A stretch of DNA of 64,000 bases from Vibrio sp. (lineage in GTDB: Bacteria; Pseudomonadota; Gammaproteobacteria; Enterobacterales; Vibrionaceae), in NCBI GenBank assembly GCA_028131545.1, contig JAOICL010000004.1:62001-126000 (forward strand). Direction: 5' to 3'. Positions 35,247-48,464 of this stretch are shown here, one piece after another. Positions within the stretch are counted from its first letter, which is position 1; each line of letters starts with the position of its first letter. The notes beneath the pieces were generated by a model that saw only the letters and a program-made list of their open reading frames with translations, was not told where the DNA came from and did not search any database. The position numbers and the translations under genes were made by a program.

Positions 35247-36530
35247 ATGAATAGGCACAAGGAAAGTGAGAACATTCTCGTCGGTCTTGATATAGGAACA
35301 TCCAGTATTACGGCACTGGTTGGCGAAATATTACCGGATGAACAAATCAATATCATAGGCGCTGGTAGTAGTCCATCCAGAGGCATGGATAAAGGTGGAG
35401 TGAATGATCTTGAATCGGTAGTGAAATCAGTCCAAAGAGCGATAGATCAGGCTGAATTAATGTCAGAATGTTCGATTGAGAAAGTATCTATTTCATTATC
35501 TGGAAATCATATCGCAAGCCGAATTGAAAATGGAATGGGAACCATTTCTGATGAAGAAGTCAGTCAGGATGATATCGATAGAGCGATTCATACTGCCAAG
35601 TCGGTTAAAGTGGGAGATGAACAACGCATCCTTCATGTTATCCCTCAAGAATTTACTATTGATTATCAAGAAGGGATAAAAAATCCACTGGGTTTATCAG
35701 GTATTCGAATGGAAGTCAGCGTTCATTTGATTACTTGTCACAATGATATGGCGAGAAACATCATTAAAGCCGTGGAGCGTTGTGGTTTAGAAGTCGAGAA
35801 TATTGTTTATTCAGGCTTATCTTCGAGTAGTGCGGTTATTACTGAGGATGAGCGTGAACTTGGTGTTTGTGTCGTTGATTTTGGTGCTGGAACTATAGAC
35901 CTAGCAATATGGACGAACGGTGCTTTAAGGCATACCGAAGTTATTCCTTATGCAGGTAATGCAGTGACCAGTGATATTGCTTATGCCTTTAGCACACCAT
36001 TAAATGACGCGGAAGAAATTAAAGTTAAATATGGCTGCGCATTAAGCGAGTTAGTTAGTAAAGATGATACGGTTAATGTGCCTAGTGTGGGTGGTCGTTC
36101 AGCGAGAAGCTTACAAAGACAAATGCTTTCAGAAGTGATTGAACCTCGTTATGTTGAGTTGATGGACATGATCGATGACTCAATTAAAGGAGCATTAACT
36201 ATTTTAGAGAAACAAGGCACCAAAAGTCATTTAGCAGCTGGAGTTGTCTTTACTGGTGGCGCTTCTCATATTGAAGGCATGGTTGAGGCTGCTGAGCGAG
36301 TATTTGGTGGTCAAGTGCGCATAGGTAAGCCTCTAGAAGTGAGCGGTTTAACGGATTATGTTAAAGACCCTTCACATGCAACCGCTGTCGGTTTACTATG
36401 TTATGCAAGAGATGGTAGAGAAAATGATGACCTAGAACGTTTGGATTCCAAACGCTTTAGTCAAAAAAAACAAAACGGGTTATCAGCTCATTTAAATAAA
36501 TTTAAAAACTGGATGAAACGAGAGTTTTAA
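35247..36530 (+). CDS. ftsA: Cell division protein FtsA
   Basis: LVGLDIGTSSITALVGE, C-terminal amphipathic helix KFKNWMKREF. Confidence 0.97.
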   Translation: MNRHKESENILVGLDIGTSSITALVGEILPDEQINIIGAGSSPSRGMDKGGVNDLESVVKSVQRAIDQAELMSECSIEKVSISLSGNHIASRIENGMGTISDEEVSQDDIDRAIHTAKSVKVGDEQRILHVIPQEFTIDYQEGIKNPLGLSGIRMEVSVHLITCHNDMARNIIKAVERCGLEVENIVYSGLSSSSAVITEDERELGVCVVDFGAGTIDLAIWTNGALRHTEVIPYAGNAVTSDIAYAFSTPLNDAEEIKVKYGCALSELVSKDDTVNVPSVGGRSARSLQRQMLSEVIEPRYVELMDMIDDSIKGALTILEKQGTKSHLAAGVVFTGGASHIEGMVEAAERVFGGQVRIGKPLEVSGLTDYVKDPSHATAVGLLCYARDGRENDDLERLDSKRFSQKKQNGLSAHLNKFKNWMKREF

Positions 36531-36569
36531 TCTGTTAAACAAAGAATTCAATTAAGTGCGGAGTTACAC

Positions 36570-37799
36570 ATGTTTGAACCAATGATGGAAATGTCTGATG
36601 AGGCGGTAATTAAGGTCATCGGCGTTGGCGGCGGCGGCGGTAATGCAGTCGAGCACATGGTACGTGAATCAATCGAAGGTGTTGAGTTCATCACGGTGAA
36701 TACGGATGCTCAGGCTTTAAAAAAGTCGAGTGTCGATACGGTTATTCAAATCGGTGGTGATATTACTAAAGGTTTAGGGGCTGGCGCAAACCCACAGGTT
36801 GGGCGCGACGCAGCACTTGAAGATAAAGAGCGTATTAAAGAAGCATTGAATGGTGCTGATATGGTCTTTATCGCAGCAGGTATGGGAGGCGGCACGGGTA
36901 CAGGTGCTGCTCCAGTTATAGCAGAAGTCGCGAGAGAGTTAGATATTCTTACTGTTGCTGTTGTTACTAAGCCTTTTAGTTTTGAAGGTAAAAAGCGTCT
37001 TGCGTTTGCAGAGCAAGGAATTGCTGAACTATCAAAGCATGTTGATTCTTTAATCACCATCCCTAATGAGAAATTACTTAAAGTTCTAGGCCGAGGTATT
37101 ACATTACTTGAAGCTTTTGGTAGTGCGAATGATGTACTACGTAATTCAGTTCAAGGTATTGCAGAATTAATTACACGTCCTGGTGTCATTAACGTCGATT
37201 TCGCCGATGTTAAAACGGTCATGTCTGAAATGGGTAATGCCATGATGGGCGGCGGTGTTGCTAAAGGTGAAGATCGCGCGGAAGAAGCGGCAGAAATGGC
37301 TATTTCAAGTCCGTTACTTGAAGACATTGACTTATCAGGTGCTCGTGGTGTTCTTGTGAATATCACAGCTGGCTTCGATATGCGTCTAGATGAATTTGAA
37401 GTGGTGGGTAATACCGTTAAAGCATTTGCTTCTGATAATGCGACGGTTGTTGTTGGTACTTCTCTTGACCCAGATATGAGCGATGAGATTAGAGTCACTG
37501 TTGTTGCTACTGGTATTGGTCAAGCAGTAAAGAATGATATCGTCTTACCTAATACAGCGGTTAAACCAGCGCCAGCAAGAGTCGAAGCCGTTGCAGCTGA
37601 GACCACGCAAGCATCTGAAAAAACTGCTACAGTTAGTAAGGTTGTAGTCGATAACACTAATGAACCAGTAACAACACAAAGTAATGAGATGCCTAGTGGA
37701 GCAGCGCGTAAAGCCGGTAATGGCGACGCAACTGCTTCCGCGGAACCTAAAAGTGGTTACCTAGATATCCCTGCTTTTTTACGTCGCCAAGCTGACTAG
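36570..37799 (+). CDS. ftsZ: Cell division GTPase FtsZ
   Basis: [10 protein letters not shown] tubulin motif; C-terminal [11 protein letters not shown]. Confidence 0.98.
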   Translation: MFEPMMEMSDEAVIKVIGVGGGGGNAVEHMVRESIEGVEFITVNTDAQALKKSSVDTVIQIGGDITKGLGAGANPQVGRDAALEDKERIKEALNGADMVFIAAGMGGGTGTGAAPVIAEVARELDILTVAVVTKPFSFEGKKRLAFAEQGIAELSKHVDSLITIPNEKLLKVLGRGITLLEAFGSANDVLRNSVQGIAELITRPGVINVDFADVKTVMSEMGNAMMGGGVAKGEDRAEEAAEMAISSPLLEDIDLSGARGVLVNITAGFDMRLDEFEVVGNTVKAFASDNATVVVGTSLDPDMSDEIRVTVVATGIGQAVKNDIVLPNTAVKPAPARVEAVAAETTQASEKTATVSKVVVDNTNEPVTTQSNEMPSGAARKAGNGDATASAEPKSGYLDIPAFLRRQAD

Positions 37800-37817
37800 A
37801 CAAAGTATGAACCTAAT

Positions 37818-37845
37818 TTGACTTTGGCAGTTTTTGTGTTAGCAT
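37818..37845 (+). promoter_or_regulatory. Candidate lpxC promoter
   Basis: TTGACT (37818-37823), 16 bp, TAGCAT (37840-37845) in the ftsZ-lpxC gap. Confidence 0.4.
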
Positions 37846-37900
37846 GCGCGAAATGTGTCTAGAATGGATGCAAATTAAGCATAATAATTGAGGCGGTCAG

Positions 37901-38818
37901 ATGATTAGACAGCGTACTTTAAAAGAGATAGTTAAAACAACGGGTGTTGGCTTGCACTCAGGACGTAAAGTGACATTAACATTACGCCCTGCAGCCGCTA
38001 ACACCGGTATTATCTATCGCCGTACGGATCTTAATCCTCCAGTGGACTTCCCTGCTAAAGCAGAAGCAGTACAAGATACCATGCTTTGTACTGCGCTGAT
38101 TAATGAAGATGGTGTGAAAATCTCAACGGTTGAACACTTGAACGCAGCACTGTCAGGTATGGGAATTGATAATATTATTGTTGAAGTGGATGCTCCAGAA
38201 ATTCCAATCATGGATGGAAGCGCGAGCCCATTTATATTCTTACTTCAACAAGCCGGTATTGAAACACTGAATGCACCTAAACGCTTTATTCGAATCAAAA
38301 AACCAGTTCGAATTGAAGATGGTGATAAGTGGGCAGAATTAGTTCCATTTAACGGTTTTAGAATGAAATTTGAGATTGATTTTGATCATCCAGCGATTGA
38401 TCCTGATGAACAATATATGCAGTTTGATTTTTCATCTCAAGGTTTTATTAAAGAGATCTCTCGTGCAAGAACCTTTGGTTTTATGCGTGACATTGAGTAC
38501 CTACGCTCACAGAACTTGGTTCTTGGTGGTAGCTTCGATACGGCGATAGTACTTGATGAATTCCGTGTATTAAATGAAGAAGGCTTACGTTTTGATAATG
38601 AATTCGTCGCACACAAAGTGTTAGATGCAATTGGTGACTTGTATATGTCAGGTCATGCCATTGTTGGTGAATTTAAAGCGTATAAATCAGGGCATGGTTT
38701 GAATAACCAGCTTCTGAAAGCTGTCCTTCAGGATCAAGAAGCCTGGGAATGGGCAACCTTTGAAGAAGAGGAAAGCTCCCCCGTCACGTTTATTGAACCT
38801 TTAATGGTTAAAGCATAA
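37901..38818 (+). CDS. lpxC: UDP-3-O-acyl-N-acetylglucosamine deacetylase
   Basis: [21 protein letters not shown], 305 aa. Confidence 0.97.
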   Translation: MIRQRTLKEIVKTTGVGLHSGRKVTLTLRPAAANTGIIYRRTDLNPPVDFPAKAEAVQDTMLCTALINEDGVKISTVEHLNAALSGMGIDNIIVEVDAPEIPIMDGSASPFIFLLQQAGIETLNAPKRFIRIKKPVRIEDGDKWAELVPFNGFRMKFEIDFDHPAIDPDEQYMQFDFSSQGFIKEISRARTFGFMRDIEYLRSQNLVLGGSFDTAIVLDEFRVLNEEGLRFDNEFVAHKVLDAIGDLYMSGHAIVGEFKAYKSGHGLNNQLLKAVLQDQEAWEWATFEEEESSPVTFIEPLMVKA

Positions 38819-38820
38819 AG

Positions 38821-38850
38821 AAAAAAAGCCAGCGTTAGCTGGCTTTTTTA
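38821..38850. terminator. Bidirectional terminator between lpxC and dciA
   Basis: AAAAAAAGCCAGC GTTA GCTGGCTTTTTT. Confidence 0.85.
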
Positions 38851-38885
38851 TTAGGTGCGGTATATTAACGCACGCTCAAACAGAC

Positions 38886-39335
38886 TTATCGACTTAATTT
38901 TGCAATGGCTTTTAATCTGAGCTTTAGGCGTTCTGGCGCACTTTCCGCCACTTCTTCAAGTAAGCTTGCAGAGGCCGTTGATAATGGCTTTCTTCCTTTC
39001 AAATGAACCTTGTTTTTTTGCCCATTCTGGACATAAAGAGAAGGGTTGATTCTAAAGTGAATCTCGACTAATCGCTCAATACCTTGTTGCGATAGCTTAT
39101 TCATAATGTCTCTTTTTTGCCTCTCTAGTAGCATCTTTATTGTCGCATTTGACACTTCAATGGTAATAATACCATTATCAACATTACTGATACGAGAGTG
39201 GCCTTGAATAGCTTTTGGGATCGCATTCTCAAGTAAATGTTGTATGTGTGTCAGCTTTTCGGCTTTTTGACAGATAGTCTTAAACTCACCGCTTTCAAAT
39301 AGCTTGTTTGATAGAGTTGGACGATGATCTCGCAT
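38886..39335 (-). CDS. dciA: DUF721 protein, DciA-type replicative helicase loader
   Basis: 149 aa, N-terminal KH-like DUF721 region, basic C-terminal tail; located between lpxC and secA. Confidence 0.75.
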   Translation of the reverse strand: MRDHRPTLSNKLFESGEFKTICQKAEKLTHIQHLLENAIPKAIQGHSRISNVDNGIITIEVSNATIKMLLERQKRDIMNKLSQQGIERLVEIHFRINPSLYVQNGQKNKVHLKGRKPLSTASASLLEEVAESAPERLKLRLKAIAKLSR

Positions 39336-39649
39336 TGTGTGACCTTATCCTTGAGTGAAACGTGAGTTAGGTGATCAATAAGTGGTTTAAAATAATACAA
39401 AGTAGCCATAAAAAGCTATCTATATCTAAACAAAAAGTAGTTTGCCTTGAATCTAATACTGGTTTCCGTAGACTTACTATAAACTTAGTTAGCCCCCTTG
39501 AAAAAACATGCTTAAGCCCTCATAACGAAGGCAGAGAATAATTATAGTAATACTTTAGATAGGGATATCAAAAGTAAATAAACATTTTATATATCGGTGT
39601 CTATTCAGCTTGAGCTGATAAAAGAACACTTGATAAGAGAGACCATGCA

Positions 39650-42343
39650 ATGATAGCGACACTACTCACTAAAATTATCGGTAGCCGTAACGACCGCACC
39701 TTACGACGCTTAAATAAAATTGTAAAACAAATTAATACTTACGAACCTGAATTAGAAGCATTATCGGACGATGAACTAAAAAATAAAACGGTTGAATTTA
39801 GAGGGCGTATTGATAACGGTGAGTCGCTTGATCACATATTACCTGAAGCATTTGCGACAGTACGAGAAGCTTCTAAGCGCGTCTTCGGCATGCGTCACTT
39901 TGACGTTCAACTTATTGGTGGCATGGTATTAAACACAGGCCAGATTGCAGAAATGCGTACTGGTGAAGGTAAAACACTGACAGCGACACTTCCAGCGTAC
40001 TTAAATGCGTTAACTAAAAAGGGTGTTCATGTTATTACCGTCAATGATTATCTAGCAAAACGTGATGCAGAAACGAATAGACCTTTATTTGAATTCTTAG
40101 GGTTAACCGTCGGTGTCAATGTTCCAAATATGCACCCAATGGAAAAGAAAGAAGCTTACCAATCTGATGTTCTATATGGAACAAATAATGAGTTTGGTTT
40201 TGATTATCTACGCGATAACATGGCTTTTAGAAAAGAAGATAGAGTTCAACGTGAACGTTTCTTTGCTGTTGTCGATGAAGTCGATTCCATTTTAATTGAT
40301 GAAGCACGTACTCCTCTTATTATTTCAGGCCCAGCTGAAGATAGCTCTGAACTGTATGCAAAGATTAATACACTTATCCCACAGCTAAAGCAGCAAGCAG
40401 AAGAAGATTCAGAAGAGTATCGCGGTGATGGGCACTACACCGTGGATGAAAAAGGCAAACAAACCCATATGACAGAAACAGGTCAGGAGTTTGTTGAAGA
40501 ATTAATGGTTCAAAATGGATTAATGGAAGAGGGGGATACATTATATTCTCCAAATAATATTAGCCTATTGCACCATGTGAATGCAGCACTGCGAGCTCAT
40601 GTACTGTTTGAAAAAAATGTGGATTATATCGTATCACCTGAAGGTGATATCGTTATTGTCGATGAGCATACAGGGCGTACTATGCCTGGTCGTCGTTGGT
40701 CTGAAGGATTACATCAAGCGGTAGAAGCAAAAGAAGGTGTGAAAATTCAAAATGAAAACCAGACCTTAGCTTCAGTTACTTTCCAAAACTATTTCCGCCT
40801 TTACGACAAGCTATCGGGTATGACCGGTACGGCCGATACTGAAGCTTTTGAGTTTCAAAGTATCTATGGGTTAGAAACCGTTGTTATCCCAACGAACAAA
40901 CCTATGTTGCGTGATGATATGCCTGATGTGGTTTACCGAACTGAACCAGAAAAATTTGCGGCGATCATTGAAGATATCAAAGAACGTTCGGCGAAAGGTC
41001 AGCCTTCGCTTGTTGGTACCGTCTCCATTGAAAAGTCAGAGTTGCTTTCCAATGCGCTGAAGGAAGCTAAGATCAAACACAATGTGCTAAATGCCAAGTT
41101 CCATGAACAGGAAGCTCATATTGTCGCTGAAGCCGGGGTTCCTGGAGCAGTGACCATCGCAACCAATATGGCTGGGCGTGGTACTGATATTATGTTGGGG
41201 GGTAACTGGAAAGAAAAAGCAGCGATGCTTGATAACCCAACAGAAGAGACGCTTGAAAAGCTAAAAGCAGAATGGAAGAAAAACCATGAAACGGTGTTAG
41301 CAGCTGGTGGTTTACATATTATTGGTACGGAGCGTCATGAATCACGTCGTATTGATAATCAGTTACGAGGTCGTTCTGGTCGACAGGGTGATCCAGGTTC
41401 TTCTCGTTTTTACTTATCAATGGAAGATACCTTGTTACGCATTTTCACCTCGGATCGTATGGCTAGTATTATTCAATCCGGAATGGATGAAGGTGAAGCA
41501 ATCGAGAGTAAGATGCTATCCCGCTCAATTGAAAAAGCACAACGAAAAGTCGAAGGCCGCAACTTTGATGTTCGTAAAAACTTACTTGAATTTGATGATG
41601 TAGCGAATGACCAACGTAAAGTGGTTTATGAGCTGCGTGATGAGTTGATGGATACGGATGATATCAGCGATATGCTGGCACATAACCGTGAAGAAGTGCT
41701 GAACGATGTCATTGATGAATTTATTGCACCGCAATCATTAGAAGAGCAGTGGGATGTATCAGGGCTAGAAGAACGCCTTAAAGCCGACTTTGATTTAAGT
41801 TTACCGATTCAAGAATGGCTTGATAACGATGAAAAACTGCATGAAGAATTACTGCGTGAAAAAATCGTTGAGCAGGCTGTTATTGTTTATAAAGAGAAAG
41901 AAGAGGTTGTTGGCGTTGAATCGTTACGTAACTTTGAAAAGTCAGTAATGCTTCAAACCCTCGATGGCCTTTGGAAAGAGCACTTATCTGCAATGGATCA
42001 TTTACGCCAAGGTATTCATTTGCGTGGTTATGCTCAGAAAAATCCAAAGCAAGAATATAAGCGTGAATCCTTTGAGTTATTTCAAGGTATGCTTGATGTA
42101 CTAAAAAGCGATGTCATCATGGTTTTGTCTAAGGTTCGAGTTCAACAGAAAGAAGAAGTCGAACAGATGGAAGCAGAGCGTATTGCTAAAGCAAAGGAGA
42201 TGGCTCGTCAGGCACAAGAGCAACAAGAGTCAGCATCAGAGCAGTCCCAAGCAAGCAGTGATATGCGAAAAGTAGGGCGTAATGAACCCTGCCCATGTGG
42301 TAGTGGTAAAAAGTTTAAACAGTGCCATGGTAAAATAGCGTAA
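39650..42343 (+). CDS. secA: Preprotein translocase ATPase SecA
   Basis: [23 protein letters not shown]-terminal zinc site [14 protein letters not shown]. Confidence 0.98.
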   Translation: MIATLLTKIIGSRNDRTLRRLNKIVKQINTYEPELEALSDDELKNKTVEFRGRIDNGESLDHILPEAFATVREASKRVFGMRHFDVQLIGGMVLNTGQIAEMRTGEGKTLTATLPAYLNALTKKGVHVITVNDYLAKRDAETNRPLFEFLGLTVGVNVPNMHPMEKKEAYQSDVLYGTNNEFGFDYLRDNMAFRKEDRVQRERFFAVVDEVDSILIDEARTPLIISGPAEDSSELYAKINTLIPQLKQQAEEDSEEYRGDGHYTVDEKGKQTHMTETGQEFVEELMVQNGLMEEGDTLYSPNNISLLHHVNAALRAHVLFEKNVDYIVSPEGDIVIVDEHTGRTMPGRRWSEGLHQAVEAKEGVKIQNENQTLASVTFQNYFRLYDKLSGMTGTADTEAFEFQSIYGLETVVIPTNKPMLRDDMPDVVYRTEPEKFAAIIEDIKERSAKGQPSLVGTVSIEKSELLSNALKEAKIKHNVLNAKFHEQEAHIVAEAGVPGAVTIATNMAGRGTDIMLGGNWKEKAAMLDNPTEETLEKLKAEWKKNHETVLAAGGLHIIGTERHESRRIDNQLRGRSGRQGDPGSSRFYLSMEDTLLRIFTSDRMASIIQSGMDEGEAIESKMLSRSIEKAQRKVEGRNFDVRKNLLEFDDVANDQRKVVYELRDELMDTDDISDMLAHNREEVLNDVIDEFIAPQSLEEQWDVSGLEERLKADFDLSLPIQEWLDNDEKLHEELLREKIVEQAVIVYKEKEEVVGVESLRNFEKSVMLQTLDGLWKEHLSAMDHLRQGIHLRGYAQKNPKQEYKRESFELFQGMLDVLKSDVIMVLSKVRVQQKEEVEQMEAERIAKAKEMARQAQEQQESASEQSQASSDMRKVGRNEPCPCGSGKKFKQCHGKIA

Positions 42344-42360
42344 TTGTCTTTTTTATATTA

Positions 42361-42389
42361 AAAGTCGCATGAGAATGCGACTTTTTTTT
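42361..42389 (+). terminator. Terminator after secA
   Basis: AAAGTCGCAT GAGA ATGCGACTTTTTTTT. Confidence 0.88.
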
Positions 42390-42413
42390 GGGTTGATTTT
42401 AGGGGAATAATGA

Positions 42414-42824
42414 ATGAAAAAACGAATTCATATTGTTGCTGGTATCATCGTATCAGAAGATAAGCACTCTATTTTTATAACGAAGCGGCCACTAGATAAA
42501 CATAAAGGGGGGCTATGGGAGTTCCCTGGTGGTAAGGTTGAAAATGGTGAGTCAGCAAGTGATGCTATCGCTCGAGAGCTGAATGAAGAAGTGGGTATAG
42601 AGGTTCTGGATACCGCACTGTTTGATAGTTTCTCTTTTGATTACATTGATAAGTCGTTGTTTTTTGATTTTATTACGATATTGACGTTTTCGGGGAAACC
42701 TTATGGAAAAGAAGGCCAAATAGGGCAGTGGGTTTCTATTGAAGATTTGAATCAATATGCATTTCCAGAGGCAAATACTCCAATTGTTGAGAAAGTGATC
42801 CAGCAATATAAGAAATATGAATAA
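42414..42824 (+). CDS. mutT: 8-oxo-dGTP diphosphatase MutT
   Basis: Nudix box GGKVENGESASDAIARELNEEVGIEV; downstream of secA. Confidence 0.93.
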   Translation: MKKRIHIVAGIIVSEDKHSIFITKRPLDKHKGGLWEFPGGKVENGESASDAIARELNEEVGIEVLDTALFDSFSFDYIDKSLFFDFITILTFSGKPYGKEGQIGQWVSIEDLNQYAFPEANTPIVEKVIQQYKKYE

Positions 42825-42907
42825 TAATGTTTCTTAAGCCTTGAGCTTATGAATGAATGTGATAGTTTTAGAGAGTTTATTAAGCATAAAAGCGAAAATC
42901 TTCTTAA

Positions 42908-43735
<828 letters not shown>

Positions 43736-43740
43736 TTTTT

Positions 43741-43766
43741 AAAAAGTCGGTTTCACCGGCTTTTTT
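43741..43766 (+). terminator. Terminator after dapB
   Basis: AAAAAGTCGGTTTCACCGGCTTTTTT. Confidence 0.8.
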
Positions 43767-43808
43767 ATTATATGCGGCAAAAGTTACACTTTCTTACGGT
43801 TTGGCTCG

Positions 43809-43837
43809 TTGACTTATCTTTAGCCTCTCTGTAAAAT
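43809..43837 (+). promoter_or_regulatory. Candidate carAB promoter
   Basis: TTGACT (43809-43814), exactly 17 bp, TAAAAT (43832-43837). Confidence 0.55.
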
Positions 43838-43892
43838 GCCGCCAATTTGTCTGGATTCTATTATTTTTTTTGAGATAAAAAAAGAATAGAAG

Positions 43893-43931
43893 CCTGAATT
43901 TTTTTGTATTTTTAATGCATTTTTATTCTGG
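43893..43931 (+). promoter_or_regulatory. Tandem ArgR (ARG) boxes upstream of carA
   Basis: TGAATTTTTTTGTA (43895-43908) and TGCATTTTTATTCT (43916-43929); as 18-bp boxes they are separated by 3 bp, the classic ArgR spacing. Confidence 0.55.
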
Positions 43932-43939
43932 AGGTTGTC

Positions 43940-45079
43940 TTGAGTAAAGCAGCACTGTTAGTCCTAGAAGATGGGACTGTATTCCGTGGTGTATCTATCG
44001 GTGCCGATGGTACATCTGTAGGTGAAGTCGTTTTTAACACGTCAATGACGGGTTACCAAGAAATATTGACTGATCCTTCCTATTCACAGCAAATCGTTAC
44101 TCTAACTTACCCTCATATTGGCAACACTGGTACTAATTCCGAAGATGAAGAATCCACAGCGATTCATGCCCAAGGCCTCATTATTCGCGACCTTCCTATT
44201 ATTGCTTCTAACTTCCGCAATGAACAATCTCTTTCTGATTACTTAAAGTCACAAAATATAGTCGGTATCGCTGAAATTGATACTCGAAAGCTGACGCGTA
44301 TTCTACGAGAAAAAGGCGCACAAAATGGGTGTATTGTTGCAGGTCATGCCATTGATGAAACGGCAGCCTTAGAGAAGGCTAAAGCATTCCCTGGTTTGAA
44401 AGGAATGGACCTGGCGAAAGAAGTGACTACCTCAGAAGCGTACACTTGGAAGCAAGGCTCTTGGACTTTAGAAGAAGGTTTACCAGCTGATAAAGCGGAT
44501 TCAGAACTTCCTTTCCATGTTGTCGCTTATGACTTCGGTGCAAAACGCAATATTCTGCGTATGCTTACCGATCGTGGCTGTCGCTTAACAGTGGTGCCAG
44601 CGCAAACCTCAGCAGAAGAAGTATTGGCTTTAAATCCAGATGGTATTTTCTTATCTAATGGCCCTGGTGACCCTGAGCCGTGTACTTATGCAATAGAAGC
44701 AACAAAAACGTTCCTTGATAAAGGCTTACCGATTTTTGGTATTTGTCTTGGCCACCAAATTTTAGCGCTAGCATCTGGAGCGCAAACAGTAAAAATGAAA
44801 TTTGGTCACCATGGTGCGAACCATCCAGTGAAAGATATTGAACGTGATGTGGTTATGATTACCTCTCAAAACCATGGTTTTGCAGCAGATGAAACAACCC
44901 TTCCTGCTAATTTACGAGCAACGCACGTATCACTATTTGATGGTTCTTTACAGGGTATTCATCGTACGGATAAACCGGCATTTAGTTTCCAGGGACACCC
45001 TGAAGCAAGTCCTGGTCCACATGATGCAGCTCCGCTGTTTAACCATTTTATTGAATTAATCGAACAACACCGCGCATAA
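43940..45079 (+). CDS. carA: Carbamoyl-phosphate synthase small subunit
   Basis: [15 protein letters not shown]; class I GATase [12 protein letters not shown] start behind GGAGG. Confidence 0.97.
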   Translation: MSKAALLVLEDGTVFRGVSIGADGTSVGEVVFNTSMTGYQEILTDPSYSQQIVTLTYPHIGNTGTNSEDEESTAIHAQGLIIRDLPIIASNFRNEQSLSDYLKSQNIVGIAEIDTRKLTRILREKGAQNGCIVAGHAIDETAALEKAKAFPGLKGMDLAKEVTTSEAYTWKQGSWTLEEGLPADKADSELPFHVVAYDFGAKRNILRMLTDRGCRLTVVPAQTSAEEVLALNPDGIFLSNGPGDPEPCTYAIEATKTFLDKGLPIFGICLGHQILALASGAQTVKMKFGHHGANHPVKDIERDVVMITSQNHGFAADETTLPANLRATHVSLFDGSLQGIHRTDKPAFSFQGHPEASPGPHDAAPLFNHFIELIEQHRA

Positions 45080-45094
45080 TCTGGAGTCGTTAAA

Positions 45095-48000
45095 ATGCCA
45101 AAACGTACTGATATTAAAAGTATTCTAATTTTAGGTGCTGGCCCAATTGTTATCGGCCAAGCATGTGAGTTTGACTACTCTGGCGCACAAGCGTGTAAAG
45201 CTCTGCGCGAAGAAGGTTATCGAGTTATCCTAGTGAACTCTAACCCAGCAACGATTATGACCGATCCAGAAATGGCTGATGCAACGTATATTGAACCAAT
45301 TCAATGGGAAGTTGTACGTAACATTATTGCAAAAGAGCGCCCAGATGCGGTACTACCAACCATGGGTGGTCAAACCGCGCTGAACTGTGCTCTTGAGCTT
45401 GAAAAGCATGGTGTGCTTGAAGAGTTCGGTGTCGAAATGATCGGTGCGACAGCGGATGCAATTGATAAAGCGGAAGATCGTTCTCGTTTTGATAAAGCGA
45501 TGAAATCAATTGGCTTAGAGTGTCCGACGGCTGATACTGCAAAAACCATGGAAGAAGCTTATAAAGTTCTCGATATGGTTGGCTTCCCATGTATTATTCG
45601 TCCATCGTTTACGATGGGTGGTACGGGTGGTGGTATTGCATACAACAAAGAAGAGTTTGAAGAGATTTGTCGTCGTGGTTTAGATCTTTCACCGACAAAT
45701 GAACTGTTAATCGATGAGTCATTAATCGGCTGGAAAGAATACGAAATGGAAGTGGTTCGCGATAAAGCGGATAACTGTATTATCGTATGTACGATTGAGA
45801 ACTTTGACCCAATGGGTATCCATACGGGTGATTCGATCACGGTTGCTCCTGCACAAACATTAACGGATAAAGAATATCAATTAATGCGTAATGCATCGCT
45901 TGCGGTACTTCGTGAAATCGGTGTTGAAACAGGTGGTTCAAACGTTCAATTTGGTATTAACCCAAAAGATGGCCGTATGGTTATCATCGAGATGAACCCT
46001 CGTGTATCTCGTTCTTCAGCGTTAGCATCCAAGGCTACGGGCTTCCCAATTGCTAAAATCGCAGCAAAACTGGCTGTTGGTTTTACGCTTGATGAGCTTA
46101 TGAATGACATTACTGGTGGCGCAACGCCAGCTTCATTCGAACCAACAATTGATTATGTTGTAACTAAGATCCCTCGTTTTAACTTTGAGAAGTTTGCTGG
46201 TGCAAACGATCGTTTAACGACTCAAATGAAATCCGTTGGCGAAGTGATGGCTATTGGTCGTAATCAACAAGAATCATTACAAAAAGCATTACGCGGATTA
46301 GAAGTCGGTGTTGATGGTTTTGATGAAATGGTTGATTTGGATGATCCAGATGCACTTTCAAAAATTCGTCATGAACTTAAAGAAGCGGGTGCAGAGCGTA
46401 TATGGTATATCGCCGATGCTTTCCGTGCGGGTATGTCGGTTGATGGCGTATTTAACCTCACTCAAGTTGACCGTTGGTTCCTTGTTCAAATTGAAGATAT
46501 TGTTCGTTTAGAAGAAGAAATTAAAGCAGGTGGCTTTGGACGATTAAAAGAAGAAACATTACGTAAGCTAAAGCGTAAAGGTTTCTCTGATGCACGTCTA
46601 TCAACACTGCTTGGCGTGTCAGAAAGTGAGATCCGTCGTCTACGTAATCAATTTGACATTCACCCTGTCTACAAACGAGTGGATACTTGTGCTGCTGAAT
46701 TTTCTTCAGATACAGCTTACATGTATTCATCTTACGATGAAGAGTGTGAAGCTCAGCCGACAGATAATGATAAAATCATGGTTCTTGGTGGCGGTCCTAA
46801 CCGTATCGGTCAAGGTATTGAATTTGATTACTGCTGTGTACATGCATCATTGGCATTACGTGAAGATGGTTATGAAACCATTATGGTTAACTGTAACCCT
46901 GAAACGGTATCAACGGACTATGATACATCAGACCGTTTATACTTTGAGCCAGTGACATTAGAAGATGTACTATCGATCGTTCGAATTGAAAAGCCAAAGG
47001 GTGTTATCGTTCAATATGGTGGTCAAACACCACTGAAACTGGCTCGCGCTTTAGAAGCGGCTGGCGTACCTATTATCGGTACTAGCCCTGACGCTATTGA
47101 TCGAGCGGAAGATCGAGAGCGCTTCCAAGTTGCAGTTGATCGTTTAGGTCTTTTACAGCCTAAAAATGCAACGGTAACAGCATTAGAGCAAGCGATTGAG
47201 AAATCTAAAGAGATTGGTTTCCCACTGGTTGTTCGTCCATCTTATGTATTAGGTGGTCGCGCAATGGAAATCGTATATGATGAAATTGATCTTCGTCGTT
47301 ATTTTAACGAAGCAGTTAGTGTATCGAATGAATCACCAGTACTACTTGACCGCTTCCTAGATGATGCAATTGAAGTGGATGTGGACGCTATTTGTGATGG
47401 TGAACGTGTCGTTATCGGCGGCATAATGGAGCATATCGAGCAAGCTGGTGTTCACTCTGGTGACTCTGCATGTTCTTTGCCTGCTTACACCTTGAGTAAA
47501 GAGATTCAGGATGTGATGCGAGATCAAGTTGAAAAACTTGCTTTCGAATTAGGTGTTCGCGGTCTAATGAACACTCAGTTTGCTGTTAAAGATAACGAAG
47601 TTTACCTAATTGAAGTGAACCCTCGTGCTGCACGTACAGTGCCTTTCGTATCAAAAGCAACCAGTGCTCCATTAGCGAAAATTGCAGCTCGAGTTATGGC
47701 TGGACAATCATTAGAATCGCAGGGCTTTACGAAAGAAATTATCCCGCCATTCTTCTCGGTGAAAGAAGTTGTATTACCATTTAACAAGTTCCCAGGTGTT
47801 GACCCACTATTAGGCCCAGAAATGCGCTCAACGGGTGAAGTAATGGGTGTTGGTGATACCTTTGAAGAAGCATTCGCAAAAGCAGAATTAGGTTGTGGCA
47901 ATGTTTATCCTGAGGGTGGTCGTGCACTTCTTTCTGTTCGTAAAGGCGACAAAGAGCGTGTTGTTGAACTGGCTAAAACATTAGTTGAACTGGGTTACCA

Positions 48001-48325
48001 ACTTGATGCAACTCACGGTACAGCCGTTGTATTAGGTGAAGCAGGAATTAACCCTCGTTTAGTGAATAAGGTACATGAAGGTCGTCCCCATATTCTTGAC
48101 CGCATTAAGAATAATGAATATACCTACATTGTAAATACTGCAGCTGGTCGACAAGCGATTGAAGATTCAAAGGTTCTTCGTCGTGGCGCTCTAGCTGAGA
48201 AAGTGAATTATACAACAACGCTTAATGCCGCTTTTGCAACGGCAAAATCTCACAAAGCAGATGCTCGTGAATCGGTAACATCAGTTCAAGAGTTGCATGC
48301 GAAGATTGCTAAGCAAGAAGCATAA
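45095..48325 (+). CDS. carB: Carbamoyl-phosphate synthase large subunit
   Basis: 1076 aa, duplicated ATP-grasp domains, [30 protein letters not shown]. Confidence 0.98.
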   Translation: MPKRTDIKSILILGAGPIVIGQACEFDYSGAQACKALREEGYRVILVNSNPATIMTDPEMADATYIEPIQWEVVRNIIAKERPDAVLPTMGGQTALNCALELEKHGVLEEFGVEMIGATADAIDKAEDRSRFDKAMKSIGLECPTADTAKTMEEAYKVLDMVGFPCIIRPSFTMGGTGGGIAYNKEEFEEICRRGLDLSPTNELLIDESLIGWKEYEMEVVRDKADNCIIVCTIENFDPMGIHTGDSITVAPAQTLTDKEYQLMRNASLAVLREIGVETGGSNVQFGINPKDGRMVIIEMNPRVSRSSALASKATGFPIAKIAAKLAVGFTLDELMNDITGGATPASFEPTIDYVVTKIPRFNFEKFAGANDRLTTQMKSVGEVMAIGRNQQESLQKALRGLEVGVDGFDEMVDLDDPDALSKIRHELKEAGAERIWYIADAFRAGMSVDGVFNLTQVDRWFLVQIEDIVRLEEEIKAGGFGRLKEETLRKLKRKGFSDARLSTLLGVSESEIRRLRNQFDIHPVYKRVDTCAAEFSSDTAYMYSSYDEECEAQPTDNDKIMVLGGGPNRIGQGIEFDYCCVHASLALREDGYETIMVNCNPETVSTDYDTSDRLYFEPVTLEDVLSIVRIEKPKGVIVQYGGQTPLKLARALEAAGVPIIGTSPDAIDRAEDRERFQVAVDRLGLLQPKNATVTALEQAIEKSKEIGFPLVVRPSYVLGGRAMEIVYDEIDLRRYFNEAVSVSNESPVLLDRFLDDAIEVDVDAICDGERVVIGGIMEHIEQAGVHSGDSACSLPAYTLSKEIQDVMRDQVEKLAFELGVRGLMNTQFAVKDNEVYLIEVNPRAARTVPFVSKATSAPLAKIAARVMAGQSLESQGFTKEIIPPFFSVKEVVLPFNKFPGVDPLLGPEMRSTGEVMGVGDTFEEAFAKAELGCGNVYPEGGRALLSVRKGDKERVVELAKTLVELGYQLDATHGTAVVLGEAGINPRLVNKVHEGRPHILDRIKNNEYTYIVNTAAGRQAIEDSKVLRRGALAEKVNYTTTLNAAFATAKSHKADARESVTSVQELHAKIAKQEA

Positions 48326-48413
48326 AGATCACGAAGTAGTGAATTATCACTCATGGTTGATTATTCTATAATAATAATAAGATAAGCTACGGCTTAACTT
48401 AGACAACCTCATT

Positions 48414-48440
48414 GCCCGCTCCCTGAGAGCGGGCTTTTTT
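48414..48440 (+). terminator. Terminator after carB
   Basis: GCCCGCTCCCTGAGAGCGGGCTTTTTT. Confidence 0.88.
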
Positions 48441-48464
48441 CATTTATTAAAGGTAAGCGAATTC

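Noticed and set aside
36746-37498. Minus-strand ORFs of 104 and 115 aa opposite ftsZ
   Set aside because: Antisense shadow ORFs from codon-biased ftsZ; low-complexity Ser/Ala/Pro/Thr composition, no family resemblance
39336-39649. SecM-like secretion monitor upstream of secA
   Set aside because: No ORF with a signal sequence and arrest motif exists between dciA and secA
46590-46955. 121-aa + ORF inside carB
   Set aside because: Out-of-frame ORF in a highly conserved gene; no independent RBS or domain
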